A stretch of 64,000 nt of DNA from Onthophagus taurus (Eukaryota > Arthropoda > Insecta > Coleoptera > Scarabaeidae). Below the pieces are notes generated by a model. It was not told where the DNA came from. It did not search any database and was given only the letters and a program-made list of their open reading frames with translations. The stretch covers positions 12,283,501 through 12,347,500 of the forward strand of contig NC_091970.1 of assembly GCF_036711975.1 (NCBI RefSeq). The letters run 5' to 3'. Shown one piece after another: positions 1 to 11,310 of the stretch. The translations under genes were made by a program, and so were the position numbers. The number at the start of each line of letters is the position of its first letter. The stretch's first letter is position 1.

Positions 1-119
1 AACTTCTCGCACTCGTAAGTATGTGCAACTATACGTATAGAAAACTTATAGAAGACTCATTAGATATAGTTTTCATGGTGACTCGGTGGAAACTTTAAAA
101 TGGATGAAGTATGGTTATA
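1..119. repeat. 119-bp dispersed repeat, copy 1
   Basis: These bases recur in the same orientation at 1774-1892 with only a few substitutions (for example around 35-41). The window edge cuts this copy, so its full length is unknown. It abuts the truncated 3' side of the LINE fragment at 115-1137. Copy 2 lies inside a short element with CAGGGTG ends, so this copy is probably the remnant of a sister element. Confidence 0.85.
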
Positions 120-1137
120 TAAAAAGCAACCGAAGCAATGCCATCACGGCCACCTCCCTGATAAAAATATCTAGGGGCAGCACGTTTAGCATAGTCTCCA
201 TTGCAATCGTAGGTGTAGATCTCATAGCGCCTGTGATTAGCAGGCAGGCCAGTCGTTGCAATTGTTGCAGCAATGTAGCTTTATATGCGTGTTTTAGTGC
301 TGAGCACCAAACTATGGCTCCGTGAGCTACCATGGGTCTTATCACAGAAGTGTAGATCCACATCGTAACTTTCGGATTTAATCCCCAAGTATTCCCAATA
401 GCCCTTCGGCACTGAGTCAGTACAATCGTTGCTTTTTTGGTTTTGCAACTAATGTGTGATGTTCAAGTAAGTCCTTTGTCCAAGATATTTCACCTCTGGA
501 GCAAAGGTTAATGGATTATTGCAGAAATTGGGTGGCGTTAAGTGTCCCAGTTTCTTCTGTTTAGTGAAGAGAACAGTCTCAGTCTTTTTAGGATTGACAG
601 AGAGGGTATGTTCTTCACACCATCGTTCAACGAGTTTAAGCGCCTGCTGCATTCTGTAACAAAGAAAATTGTCAGGTTTACCTCTTAACAAGATAGCCAC
701 GTCGTCGGCGTAACCAACTGTGAAGAGATATTTATTATTTAACTCACGAATGAGATCATCAACTATTAAGCACCAGAGAAGCGGTGAGAGTACCCCACCT
801 TGTAGGCAATCCTTAACCACAGCTCTCTGTACTGTGTGTCCTTTCGCCTTAGTCTGAACAACTCTGCTTGCTAGCATTGTTTTAATCCAGCCCGCGATGA
901 CCGATGGCACTCTTCGAGATTCCAGTCCCAGGTTAATGCTACTAAGGGTGGTTTTGTCAAACGCTCCCTCTATGTCAAGGAAACTTCCTAGAATGGACTC
1001 TTTCGAATCAAGTGCTTGTTCGATGCGCCCCACTACCATGTGTAGGGCGCTATCCACAGATTTACCTTTGATATATACATGTTGGTTGAAGTGCAAAGGA
1101 AACGCTTTAAGTACATGCTCTCATTCTCGCCAAAATA
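115..1137 (-). pseudogene. Non-LTR retrotransposon (LINE) reverse transcriptase fragment
   Basis: Minus-strand RT fragment in two main pieces. Codons from about 1137 to 449 carry the palm with FLDIEGAFD (first catalytic Asp), GGVLSPLLW and GYADDVAIL (catalytic YADD box). The second piece, 363-115, continues with the post-RT region (IRPMVAHGAIVW, then QRLACLLITGA) typical of Jockey/R1/I-group elements. A frame change near 450-370 separates them. The endonuclease, the RT N-terminus, any RNase H and the 3' tail are all missing, so the copy is truncated at both ends. The clade is inferred from the FLDIEGAFD wording, not settled. Confidence 0.85.
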
Positions 1138-1632
1138 TCTAGCTGATTACTGTGACCATAGTTTTTCTATTTTCAATTCCATATTACAAATATATACTTG
1201 TTATACCTAAAGCAATCTGGAACAGCTATTATTTTCACTAGAACAACTCTATAGAGGATACTTTACTCTTTGAAAATTAAAGTTTTTGGAACTTTTAGTC
1301 AGTTATTCTTGCGTCAGTGGTTTTGAATTACACAATAAGAATTAAAACACATAGAACAATCTAAAATAACTCAAACTTTGCTGATTCAAATTGTTCTAGA
1401 CGTGTTTTACGTTTAAATTAGGGAAAAAGGGTTTTTCTGGTGACATTAATTTTGCAAAATCATATCTTCTTAAAAATACAACAAAATACAGACCTAAAAA
1501 GAAAAATAATAAATCAACAAATGAATAATCCAACTATTCGATCAACCACAAAAAATACACTATTTTTATTATACATTATATATTAAAATTAAATATCTCT
1601 GTGTCCCACCCACACAGAAATATATTTATATA
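1138..1632. other. AT-rich non-coding stretch
   Basis: No supported gene. The sequence is AT-rich with scattered TAGAACAA-type words that resemble the short tandem repeat further on at 1690-1739. Probably decayed repeat DNA. Confidence 0.5.
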
Positions 1633-1689
1633 CAGGGTGATTCACATAAGTACCGACACAGAGCAAGGACATCTAGAGGACAATAAAAA

Positions 1690-1739
1690 TAGAACAACTC
1701 TAGAACAATCTAGAACAATCTAGAACAATCTAGAACAAC
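1690..1739. repeat. 10-bp tandem repeat, unit TAGAACAATC
   Basis: About four head-to-tail copies of TAGAACAATC, slightly degenerate at both edges. Related TAGAACAA words occur at 1345-1400. Confidence 0.8.
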
Positions 1740-1773
1740 AATGAAAAATTTAAAAATCAAAAAATGGGGGGCA

Positions 1774-1892
1774 AACTTCTCGCACTCGTAAGTATGTGCA
1801 ACTATACATACAGAAAACTTATAGAAGACTCATTAGATGTAGTTTTCATGGTGACTCGGTGGAAACTTTAAAATGGATGAAGTATGGTTATA
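1774..1892. repeat. 119-bp dispersed repeat, copy 2
   Basis: Direct repeat of bases 1-119. Together the two copies bracket the LINE fragment and the AT-rich stretch. Confidence 0.85.
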
Positions 1893-2129
1893 CACTGTTG
1901 GAAATAATTCACGAGCACACCCTGTATAATCTGAACGCGTGTGTCTAGCGCAATAAAATTTGGTATAGAAGTACTAAGAATAGAAGTTTTAGAAGTACTA
2001 AAATAGTTAACTTACTCTCACATGGAGAACGGCACAACTCTGCTGGGAGGAGAAACATCAATAGCGAGAGTATCTCCCATGAGCTTAGCGTACCATCGCT
2101 ACACGACGTGGCATGGAGTCTATAAGTCG

Positions 2130-3036
2130 CTATATTGTAGCGAGAGGGATGGCCAACCATGCCACCTCAACTCGCCTCCATAGCTCCTCAACGTTAGCCG
2201 AGGAAGCCGGATAACGTAGAAGTCTCCGACCAGTCATGTCCCAAACATGTTTGATCGGATTCAGATGCGGAATCCGAGCTAGCCATGGAAGCATTCGTAT
2301 ACGGTGCTCTTCCACAAAGGTCTGTACAACACGCCCGATGTGCTGTCGTACTTTGTCGTGCATGTATAGCAGACCTGGGAGCCGCCGAACGTAGGGAAGC
2401 ACAACGTACCGTAGCACCTCATCTACGTATCGTTGACCCGTCATGGTCTGCTATACACGCAGCAGACGTGTACGTCCACAATATGTAATCGCACCCCATA
2501 CCATAATGCTCGGTTGTCGGTGGATAGGGCGTTCTTGCAGACACTGCTCGAGTAGACGATCATCACGGCTCCGACGAACTAAAATTCGCGCATCACCGGT
2601 GCTCAATTCGAATCTTGATTCGTCGGAAAACAAAGTGTCCCTCTACTCGGCAACCTACTAATGCCTAGCGTCGACCCACTCGTGACGTATACTGCGGTGC
2701 TCGGGTGTTACTGGAATCCACTGTATCGCACGACGCACGGGCCAGTCCACTATCTACCAAACGCCGCCGTACAGTTCGCGTAGTGAGTGCGCCTTCCCCT
2801 GCCAGTGGCTAAACAGCTCCAAGTTGTCTTGAGGAGGACACACACGACGCTAAAGCGCTGAGTACAAGAACGTAATCCTCGAGAGCTGGGGACGCGCAGG
2901 GCCGTCCCGGCCGCGGCTGTAGGTACCTATGTCCTACCTCAAACCATTCTCGCCATGCCCGTTGCACTACCGATAAGGACCGCTCGAGACGACGCGCAAT
3001 TTCACAGAACGATACACCCTCAATATGCATACCCAC
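2130..3036 (-). pseudogene. Tc1-like transposase, inactive
   Basis: Minus-strand cut-and-paste transposase broken into at least three frames. The N-terminal piece (3036-2809) is a helix-turn-helix with FCEIARRLERS followed by a GRP-type basic stretch. The middle piece (2633-2451) carries the first catalytic Asp in FSDESRFEL and the IMVWGAI box. The C-terminal piece (2444-2130) carries the second Asp in LLYMHDKVRQHIGR and the block HLNPIKHVWD. In Tc1-type DD34E enzymes that last block reads NPIE; here the catalytic Glu is Lys. Together with the frameshifts this makes the copy dead. Its terminal repeats are not identified. Confidence 0.88.
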
Positions 3037-3422
3037 AAACAGTCCTCACTCAAACTCGCTTAAGTAACGCGATCGTCCATCCATTGCGCACAGAGTACGA
3101 TAACAATGTGGTCCCTCACACCACACTAAAAACGACCTAAAAATACTCTATACTTCCTATTAAAAATTAACACTAATAAGTGAAAGATACACACTATTTA
3201 GTGATATTTTGTCAATTAATAGAGTAAAATTAGAACGAATCTTTAATAATTTACAGTGCTAATTTTACACTGATTAGATTAGAAATGTATCTAATTAGAG
3301 TCACGACAACATCTAGTTAGATTACATATAGTACACTGTTATAGAGTAACGATTTTACACTATTTAATAAACACCATCTTCTTACTATTTAGTGTAAAAT
3401 TTTAATCTATTCACCTACACTA
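3037..3422. other. Probable Tc1 5' flank and AT-rich spacer
   Basis: No gene seen. 3141-3422 is very AT-rich with repeated TACACTATTTAGTG-like words, possibly an old terminal repeat of the neighbouring Tc1 copy. Confidence 0.4.
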
Positions 3423-3424
3423 TA

Positions 3425-4568
3425 CAGGGTGAAAGAATGGGAAATCCGAATACTGGAGATACTTTAATTTAACGTAACATCTCTTATACAAATGTCAGTG
3501 GTTTTCGAGGCATAGGGTGTTGAAAGTTAAATTCTTATTTCGAAATTTCTTGATAATTTTGAAGGTTTTTGTACTATTACCATAAAATTTGCTAGTTTTA
3601 TGTTTTCGAGCATGAGAAATACGAAATTGAAACTTGTTTTGTTATTGCTCGTAGAGGGCGCTAGATACACTCTGCTCGTTTGATAAATCAAATCATAAGT
3701 TTTTTGACTCGACAGCTACGACCAATAAGAGCTAGAAATCACAAAGAGCATTCAATTTTACATAAAAAATTCAGTTTTCGAATTATTTACTTTTAAATGT
3801 TTAAATGTATTTTTTCTTCTAAAATATTTATTTTTTAACATAAGCAAAGTTGGGTAAATTTTCCGCTTATGTTTCGACAATTGCCTGTTAATTGTCAACA
3901 TTGATTTAATTTCCGTGTGCAATAATCATTTTTAACAACAATAAAGTTATTACCAATTTGAAAATACCACGACATAATGAGTTTTTTAATAGTGAGAAAT
4001 CCAGATTTAAGTCCACTGGATTTTTGAAAATGGTTACAATATTCTATTGTTATTAATTAATTGTTATTGTTCTCGATTATTATCGTTACTAATTGCTATA
4101 GTTACTATGTGTTATTGATTTTAAATGTTAACCTTAAAATTACTTTGAAACAATTAAAAGCAGATAACTTGGAAACCAGTAGACTTAGACAATGTAAGCA
4201 AGAGTACCTTTTTTGTGCAGAATTGAAAACTCCTTCAGATTTCTGGTTCTAATTCACCATATCTCAACTGACAAAATAGTCATGACTTGATATCTCAAAC
4301 GCACAGCGTGTATCTAGCGCTCTCTACGAGTAATCACACAACAAATATCAAATTCGTATTTGTCATGCTCGAAAACATCTATCTACCAAATTTTATGTTA
4401 ATAGTACAAAAACCTTCAAAATTATCAAGAAATTTCGAAATAAAAATTTAAGATTCAGCACCCTGTGTATTAAAAACCACTGACATTTGTATAAGACATG
4501 TTAGGTTAAATCGTCATATTTTGGTGTTTAGTGTCTCCGGTATTTCCCATTCTTTCTGACTCACACTG
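3425..4568. mobile_element. Non-autonomous DNA transposon with ~150-bp terminal inverted repeats
   Basis: The left end CAGGGTGAAAGAATGGGAAA and the right end ...TTCCCATTCTTTCTGACTCACACTG are inverted copies. The inverted homology runs about 150 bases inward and includes words such as AAACCTTCAAAATTATCAAG on the right. TA dinucleotides flank both ends (3423-3424 and 4569-4570), as expected for Tc1/mariner-type insertion. The 1.1-kb interior has no transposase. The class is inferred from the TA target and CAGGGTG termini. Confidence 0.85.
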
Positions 4569-4654
4569 TATAGTGCAAAAAAATAACTCTAAATAATATA
4601 TTGGACCGATCTGAACCATGTTTTAGAGTTGATTTTTACTCTATATTTTTTCCT

Positions 4655-5237
4655 ATGTGAGTGGTGGATTTTGAGTAATAGGACGTTTGAGCTTTCTTGT
4701 TGCTCTCCATAATGAATAATCACTTCCCTTATCTGCGATTAACTCAGTAAGGTATTTATCGGTATATTTCTTGACCGATTCTTCCTTTATCTTCTTTTAT
4801 TTCTCGTTTTAATTGTTGTGTCAGATTATTGAATCTACTTTTATCGAATGGATGTCTGGTCTGATGCCATGTTCTTCTAGCTTTCCTTTTCTGCAACTAG
4901 TTTTCTAATTTCTTGAGGGTGATCGTTTACGTTTCAGTTCTTTTGTGTTATACCATGCTGCACTCTGAATATCTCGTACAAAGTTTTCCACTTCATCTTC
5001 TAGTTGTTCTTTAGTGTTCAGTTGAACGCTCAACCGCATTTTTCCTTCAAGTTGCAATCTAAAGCTTTCCCAATCCATTGTACCATTTGTCAGAGTTGGT
5101 TTTCTTTCCTTTTCAATAATCTTTTCTCTTAAAGTCAGTACCATTGCTGTATGATCCGAAGCTAGGTCGTAGTTATCATACACTTGCAGAAAATTGGGTG
5201 AACATTTCTTTGATATAAAGAAGTCCAATAAATCAGG
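4655..5237 (-). pseudogene. Jockey-type LINE endonuclease, 3' part (split by BEL)
   Basis: Minus strand. It carries the C-terminal part of an APE-type endonuclease: PDLLDFFISK, then ASDHTAMVL (the catalytic SDH box). It continues downstream into a linker ending LWRATRKLKRP, a pattern typical of Jockey-clade elements just before the RT. It is interrupted at 5237/11217 by the BEL/Pao insertion; the reading frame resumes at 11217 once one copy of the 5-bp TCAGG duplication is ignored. The RT is absent below about 4655. Confidence 0.85.
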
Positions 5238-5471
5238 TGTTCTGTCTGGTGTTTTTGTTTTTTTTGACTTAAAGTAATATTTGGTTATTTTTAAGTTGTA
5301 AGTTGGCAGCGAAATAAAAATGGACACTTCCTGTCGAATGAGAAAAGGTATGAGGTGCGTTTTAGTTATCCTTTAGACAAAAACCTAAATCTGTAAATGT
5401 CACTTAATTTAAAAACAAGAAAATAAAGAAATACAGTTCATTTCAAAATAAATAGCATACAGAACACAACA
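5238..5471 (+). repeat. 5' LTR of BEL element
   Basis: 234 bp, TG...CA bounded. It differs from the 3' LTR by a single substitution (G at 5376 versus A at 11121), about 0.4 percent, indicating a recent insertion. Confidence 0.97.
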
Positions 5472-5473
5472 TT

Positions 5474-5491
5474 TGGTCCTTCGAGCCGGAT
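5474..5491 (+). promoter_or_regulatory. Primer-binding site, complementary to tRNA-Tyr 3' end
   Basis: TGGTCCTTCGAGCCGGAT starts two bases after the 5' LTR. It is the complement of a tRNA 3' end ...CCGGCTCGAAGGACCA. The implied acceptor stem CCTTCGA is that of animal tRNA-Tyr (recalled, not searched). Confidence 0.8.
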
Positions 5492-5689
5492 TATCGAAAA
5501 TTAAGTGATATCAACATTGTGGTTAGGTTACATCAGCCAACAAGTTTCGACGCGTCGCTCTTTATTGGTGACGTCATTACGCTGGATGGGAAGGCAACAG
5601 ACGCTAATATTAAACAACGGCAATACAGGTTCGTGTCCTTTATATTTGGTCCATCCTTTTAATCCCTTTCACGAGTACAAATCGATGCG

Positions 5690-8398
5690 ATGGAACAATT
5701 AGTAAACAAGCGCGCCGTAATAAAATCACAAGTTACACGATTCGGTTCGTTCGTAGACGAAGTACAATTGGGTAATAAAAACATCGCGGAATTAAAAACA
5801 CGATTAAAACGATTAGAAAAATTATGGGACGAATTTGATAACATACAAACGGAAATCGAAGAAAACGAAAAAGGTGACGAACAAAGTCAATCAACGGAAC
5901 GCGAAACGTTTGAAAATAAATATTTTGAGGTTATTTCTCGCGCTGAAGAAATTACCGAATTAAATAAATCAGTCAACAAGACAACAATTGTCGATACTTA
6001 TTCACAATTTTCGGCTAATTTACCATCTTTGAATCTTCCTCAATTTAAAGGATCATACGAAGAATGGTTGAGATTTTTCGAATTGTACAAATCGCTCGTA
6101 CATGACAATGCAAGGTTAAATAAAATTCAGAAATTTTATTATTTACAATCTTGCTTGAAAGATGACGCTTTACGAATTATAAATTCACTCGAAATATCAG
6201 AAGCAAATTATGACGTAGCTATTGAGCTATTACGCGAAAGATATGAAAATAAAAAGGTTTTGATACAGAATCACGTAAAAAACATTTTTGAGCTACAACC
6301 ACTGACCCGAGAGTCGCACGTTAACTTAAGAAAACTTATCGACAATTTTCTAAAAGATTTTCGTTCTTTACAAACATTAGGTGAGCCAGTACAACATTGG
6401 GATACACTTTTAATACATATTGTATCAATAAAATTAGATAAGCAAACACAACGGGAATGGGAAACTCATTCAAAAAACATTACCACGCCGAAATTGGATC
6501 AATTTTTAAAAGTTTTAAAAGAAAAATGCCAACTTCTTGAATCATTAGACGGTAAACTTGCAAATAAATTCAATGAACGTACAAACGAAAAGGCATCAAT
6601 GCATATTACTTCAAATAACGAAAAAACAGCCTTTTTGTCTTGCACTTTTTGCAAAAACAATGATCATTATACATTCAAATGCGAAAAATTATTAAAATTA
6701 CCTATTAACGAACGTTACAACGAACTAAAAAGGAATAACATATGCACAAATTGCCTAAAATCCGGTCATACTCCTAATAAATGCAACAGCAAAAGTTGTC
6801 AAATTTGTCAGAAACGTCATAATACTATTTTACATGACAAAAATTTTCATTTACGTCAAAGACAAGCTACTAATATTAAAGCACACGTTAGTCGAAGCGA
6901 AATATCAAAAATTGATCACGATACCAAAAAAAGTCGTTGGAGCGACGACGAACAAGAAAACGATGAGAAACCGCCAATCACTATGACATCACAAAGTTAT
7001 ATTCCTAAAACAAGACAAATAATTTTGCCAACTGCTATTATTAATGTTTACAATAAGCACGGAGAATTCGTTAAATGTCGTGCGTTGCCGGATTCGGGCA
7101 GTCAATCAAATTTTTGCACCAAATTTCTGTTCGATAAATTGCAGTTAACGGGAAAAGATATAGCTGCACCTGTTTCCGGTATTAGCCAAAGCATTTGCAA
7201 CATAACTTGTAAAACAGAGACAATTATTAAATCAGCAGACTGTTCCTATCAAAACAAATTGGAATTTCTTGTTATCGACAACATTACTGGTAGCTTACCA
7301 CAAGCTTCGTTCGATACATCGAATCTTAGAATTCCTAGTGATTTAAAATTAGCTGATCCCAGTTACAACGAAACAAACGAAATTCATGTTTTATTGGGAT
7401 GCGAAATATTTTACGACTTAATGAAACCAGATCAGCTAAAGTTGGGAAAGCACGGTCCTATATTACAAAATACAAAGTTAGGTTGGATAGTTGCCGGACC
7501 CATGTTAGGAAAAATAAAACAGAAAAACGAAACAAGATGTTTTTTGGCAACCGACAATGTACACAAGCAGATCGAACGTTTTTGGGAAATTGAAAATATT
7601 GAAATTGCAAACTCTAAATTGTCAAAAGAGGAAATGGAATATGAATTGAATTTTCGAGAAGAGTTTGAACGTGACGAAACCGGACAATTTACAGTTAAAT
7701 TGCCTTTACGAGATAATCACATATCATTAGGAGATTCTTTTGATATAGCAAAAAACAGACTAATCTCGTTAGAAAGAAAACTAGCGAAAAATTCAAATTT
7801 ACGGCAGGAGTATAATGAATTCTTAAAAGAATATGAGGATTTGGGCCACATGACTCTTACTTCTTTCGATAAGTGTGATAATGACATTGTAATTTATTTG
7901 CCTCACCATGCTGTGATAAAACAAACGAGTAGCACTACTAAAGTAAGAGTGGTATTTGATGCTTCAGCGAAGACGACATCAGGCTTAAGTTTGAATGATG
8001 TTTTAAAGGTTGGCCCAAAAATCCAGAGTGATTTGTTCGATATAGTTGTTAGAATGAGAATGCACCCGATAGTGATAACCGCAGACGCAGAAAAGATGTA
8101 CAGAATGATCCTTATTCATAAAACACAAAGAGATTTTCAAAGAATATTATGGCGATACGACCCTAATGATGAAATAAAGCCGTATCGTTTGAACACAGTT
8201 ACTTACGGCACATCTAGTGCATCATTTTTAGCAACACGTGTTTTACATCAGGTTAGCTTGAATTGTAGAAATTCTAACGCAGTAGCTTCTAACATCATAT
8301 TACGAGATTTTTACATGGATGATTTGATAACTGGTTCTGATGATTGGCAAGAAGCATTGAAAATTAAAGATGAATTTGCTAGTATATACGGGCTTTAA
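5690..8398 (+). pseudogene. BEL/Pao gag-protease-RT polyprotein, first reading frame
   Basis: A 902-codon frame starting at ATG 5690. Domains in order: N-terminal coiled region; DUF1759-type gag near residues 108-290 (LNLPQFKGSYEEWLRFF); zinc-knuckle region near 318-385 (CTFCKNNDHYTFKC and CTNCLKSGHTPNKC); DUF1758 aspartic protease with catalytic DSGS near 467; RT with VVFDAS near 754, ITADAEKMYRM, and the catalytic FYMDDL box near 874. The frame ends at 8398 just after the RT active site. The next BEL residues are readable one frame over from about 8370, so a small indel near 8360-8375 breaks the protein. The family normally has one continuous gag-pol frame. Confidence 0.93.
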
Positions 8399-9104
8399 AT
8401 TAAGAAAATGGCAATCGAACGATAGCAGGGTTCTACACAATGAGAACAACCAGCTAGACAAATTTCAGATTAACGACGGAATTGAGACGAGAGCGTTGGG
8501 AATTGTTTGGCATCCACGAGAAGACACTTTACATTACAGTACCGATTTTGAAATTAAAAATGACAAAATTACCAAACGGGTTATATTATCACAGGTGGCG
8601 CGAATATTCGATCCTTTGGGTCTCATTAATCCATGTATTATGAAAGCTAAGTTAATTTTACAAGAATTGTGGCAATTACAAAGCGATTGGGATGATGAAA
8701 TTCCGGACTGTTTAAAACAAAAATGGTCAAATTTTATTAAAAGCATCAAAATGATAAGCAAAATAGCAATACCAAGACCGGTTATTGTAGCAAAGGTAGT
8801 GGCAATTACATTACATGGATTTTCCGATGCTTCGCAGGTCGCTTACGGTGCATGCATTTACGTTTGTTCGAGTAATGATAATGGCGAAAAATCATGTCAT
8901 TTGATTTGTTCAAAATCCCGAGTCGGACCTATTAAACAAATATCGATAGCTCGATTGGAATTATGCGGAGCATTTTTGCTTGCTCAATTGATGACAAAAA
9001 TTAAATCAATAATGTTAACAAATGAAAAAATACAAATAAAAAAATGTTTATTATTGGACAGATTCAAGCATTGTTCTTTCGTGGCTGAATTCCGAATCGC
9101 ATAA
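8370..9104 (+). pseudogene. BEL/Pao RT tail and RNase H, second reading frame
   Basis: This continues the polyprotein in a different frame, with the RT thumb (KLRKWQSN, RIFDPLGLINP) and then RNase H with HGFSDASQVAYGAC and IARLELCGAFLLAQL. A second frameshift near 9034-9055, beside a run of A residues, puts the rest of RNase H and the integrase in the third frame; this frame then reads unrelated residues to a stop at 9104. The ATG at 8370 is only the first in-frame ATG, not a real start. Confidence 0.92.
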
Positions 9105-10866
9105 ATGGAAAATTTTTGTGGCTAATCGCGTCGCGGAGATACAAAGATTGACAGAGCGCGAAATGTGGAAACATGTTCCAACAGCTGATAATCCAGCAGA
9201 CTTTGTTTCACGCGGTCTTAATCCCGACGAATTGCAAAATAAGGAATGTTGGTGGAAAGGTCTCGAATGGATAACATTAGAAGAAACGCATTGGCCCCAG
9301 AACCACACGGTAACGATAGACGACGTACCTGAAGCTCGAAAGCAAAATATTAATTTTTCATATTTGATAGTGAATGACTTCGATATATGTACCCGCTATT
9401 CAACATTTTTAAAATTACAACATGTTATGGCATACCTACTTCGTTTTGTAAACAACATAAGATCAGAAACTAAATTAAGCGGTTTACTTTCTTTGGAAGA
9501 ACTAAATAATGCTACAATAAAACTATGCAAAATTGTGCAAAACCAATCTTTTATACAAGAAATATCTCTTTTGCAACAAGGAAAAATGGTTCATAAACAA
9601 AGTAAATTAGTATGCTTAAATCCATTTTTAGATAACAATAACTTAATTCGTATAGGAGGACGTTTAAGGCACTCCGAATTATCTTATGATGAGAAGTTTC
9701 CAATAGTTTTACCTGCAAAACATCATTTTGTCAAATTAATTGTTAAGTATTATCATCATAAATACTTACACGCTGGTCCAGAATTCGTTTTATCCCGTAT
9801 TAGAAGTAAATTTTGGCCACTGGATGGTAGAAATACCGTACGTAGATATTTGAGAAATTGTACAACTTGCTTCAGAGTCAAACCGTTAAATGTTGATCAA
9901 TTGATAGGCGATTTACCAGATTTCAGAGTAACTCGTACACGACCATTTGCAGCAATCGGTTTAGATTATGCAGGTCCATATTTAATAAAAGATAGTAAGA
10001 GTAGAAGTCGTGTGGAACTTAAGGCTTATTTATGTATATTTGTCTGCTTGGCTACAAAAGCTGTGCATTTGGAACTGGTAACACAACTGACCTCAGAAGC
10101 TTTCATGAACGCCTTTAAACGTTTTGTATCGCGCAGAGGACTTTGCAGGACTGTTTATTCAGATAATGGAACCAATTTCGTTGGCGCTAATAATGATTTA
10201 AAGAACTTATATAACCTTATTAAAGAGACAGCTAAGGATGAAAATTATTATTCATACTTTGTTGACAATCAGATAACATGGCACTTTATCCCACCAAGGT
10301 CTCCGCATTTCGGTGGTCTTTGGGAATCGGCAGTTAAATCTTCTAAATTCCATATTAAGAGAGTGTTAGGTGAAACTAAATTAAATTTTGAACAATTTTA
10401 TACATTGCTTACTCAAATTGAAGCAATTCTAAACTCCCGTCCAATATTACCTTTATCCTCTGACCCCACGGACTTGGAGCCGCTTACACCTGGACATTTT
10501 TTAATTGGACAACCACTACAAGCAATACCTCAAGAGAACGTTGTCGACGTACCAACCTACCGTTTAAACAATTTTAAACAACAGCAACAATTGTTGCAAA
10601 GATTTTGGCGTGTTTGGAATCATGAATACCTACACACCTTACAACAACGTTCAAAATGGACGCGCAATAATCATGACGTCCAGATTGGAACCATGGTTTT
10701 GTTAAAAGAGCAAAACATACCTCCATTACAATGGCGTTTAGGTCGTATAGAAGAACTATATCCCGGCCAGGACCATATAGTGCGCGTAGTGTTAGTACGG
10801 ACAAGAAACGGCATGGTAAAACGTGCCGTTGCAAAAGTTTGTCCGTTACCGATAGATGAAGATTGA
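9055..10866 (+). pseudogene. BEL/Pao RNase H end and integrase, third reading frame
   Basis: Open from about 9055 to the stop at 10866. It starts with the end of RNase H. The integrase follows: an HHCC zinc domain (YHHKYLHAGPEF ... LRNCTTC), then the catalytic core with Asp in AIGLDYAGPY, Asp in VYSDNGTNFVGA and Glu in FGGLWESAVKSS. It ends with a DUF5641-type C-terminal domain (WRVWNHEYL ... VLLKEQNIPPLQWRLGRI). All three catalytic acids are present, so the integrase module itself looks intact; only the upstream frameshifts disable it. Confidence 0.93.
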
Positions 10867-10967
10867 CTCAGTTCAGTGAATATATTTTACAAATATTATA
10901 TATTCCTATTTTTCTACAAATTTGTATTTGTTTTCATTTATGTATGTTAGTTTTAAATATTGATATT

Positions 10968-10982
10968 TCAAGGCTGGCGGCA
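10968..10982 (+). promoter_or_regulatory. Polypurine-like tract before 3' LTR
   Basis: AAGGCTGGCGGCA directly precedes the 3' LTR; BEL/Pao elements often have a GGCGGC-type sequence here for plus-strand priming. Inferred from position. Confidence 0.6.
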
Positions 10983-11216
10983 TGTTCTGTCTGGTGTTTT
11001 TGTTTTTTTTGACTTAAAGTAATATTTGGTTATTTTTAAGTTGTAAGTTGGCAGCGAAATAAAAATGGACACTTCCTGTCGAATGAGAAAAGGTATGAGG
11101 TGCGTTTTAGTTATCCTTTAAACAAAAACCTAAATCTGTAAATGTCACTTAATTTAAAAACAAGAAAATAAAGAAATACAGTTCATTTCAAAATAAATAG
11201 CATACAGAACACAACA
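10983..11216 (+). repeat. 3' LTR of BEL element
   Basis: 234 bp, same as the 5' LTR except for one base. It is followed immediately by the second TCAGG copy. Confidence 0.97.
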
Positions 11217-11310
11217 TCAGGTCTCTTCTCCACATCAATAGGCCAGTAGTTTGGATTTCCTGATAAATGATAATTTGCTCCAATCTCTTGAATGGCTTTC
11301 AGTGATATAA
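11217..11310 (-). pseudogene. Jockey-type LINE endonuclease, 5' part
   Basis: The minus-strand frame reads a short endonuclease stretch (ANYHLSGNPNYWPID) that leads directly into the PDLLDF segment on the other side of the BEL insertion. Upstream of about 11310 the homology fades. Confidence 0.75.

Larger units (their letters stand above)
1633..1924. mobile_element. Short element with CAGGGTG ends (probable Tc1/mariner-type MITE)
   Basis: It starts TA-CAGGGTGATTCACATAAG and ends ...GCACACCCTG-TA, so a TA target and a 7-8-base terminal inverted repeat are visible. The first ~55 bases match, in reverse complement, the right half of the 104-bp MITE at 47254-47357. The interior holds a 10-bp tandem repeat (TAGAACAATC, about four copies, 1690-1739) and copy 2 of the 119-bp repeat. 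The two ends differ beyond CAGGGTG, so this could be two half-elements side by side. Confidence 0.5.
5238..11216 (+). mobile_element. Full-length BEL/Pao LTR retrotransposon
   Basis: A 5,979-bp element with two 234-bp LTRs that begin TGTT and end AACA. It is flanked by a perfect 5-bp target duplication TCAGG (5233-5237 and 11217-11221). Internal order is primer-binding site, gag, protease, RT, RNase H, integrase and purine-rich tract, the BEL/Pao order. Only about 115 bases separate the integrase stop from the 3' LTR, so there is no room for an env gene. Two frameshifts break pol. It landed in the endonuclease region of an older minus-strand Jockey-type LINE. Confidence 0.97.

Noticed and set aside
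10866..10983. An env gene making the BEL element retrovirus-like
   Set aside because: Only about 115 non-coding bases lie between the integrase stop and the 3' LTR.
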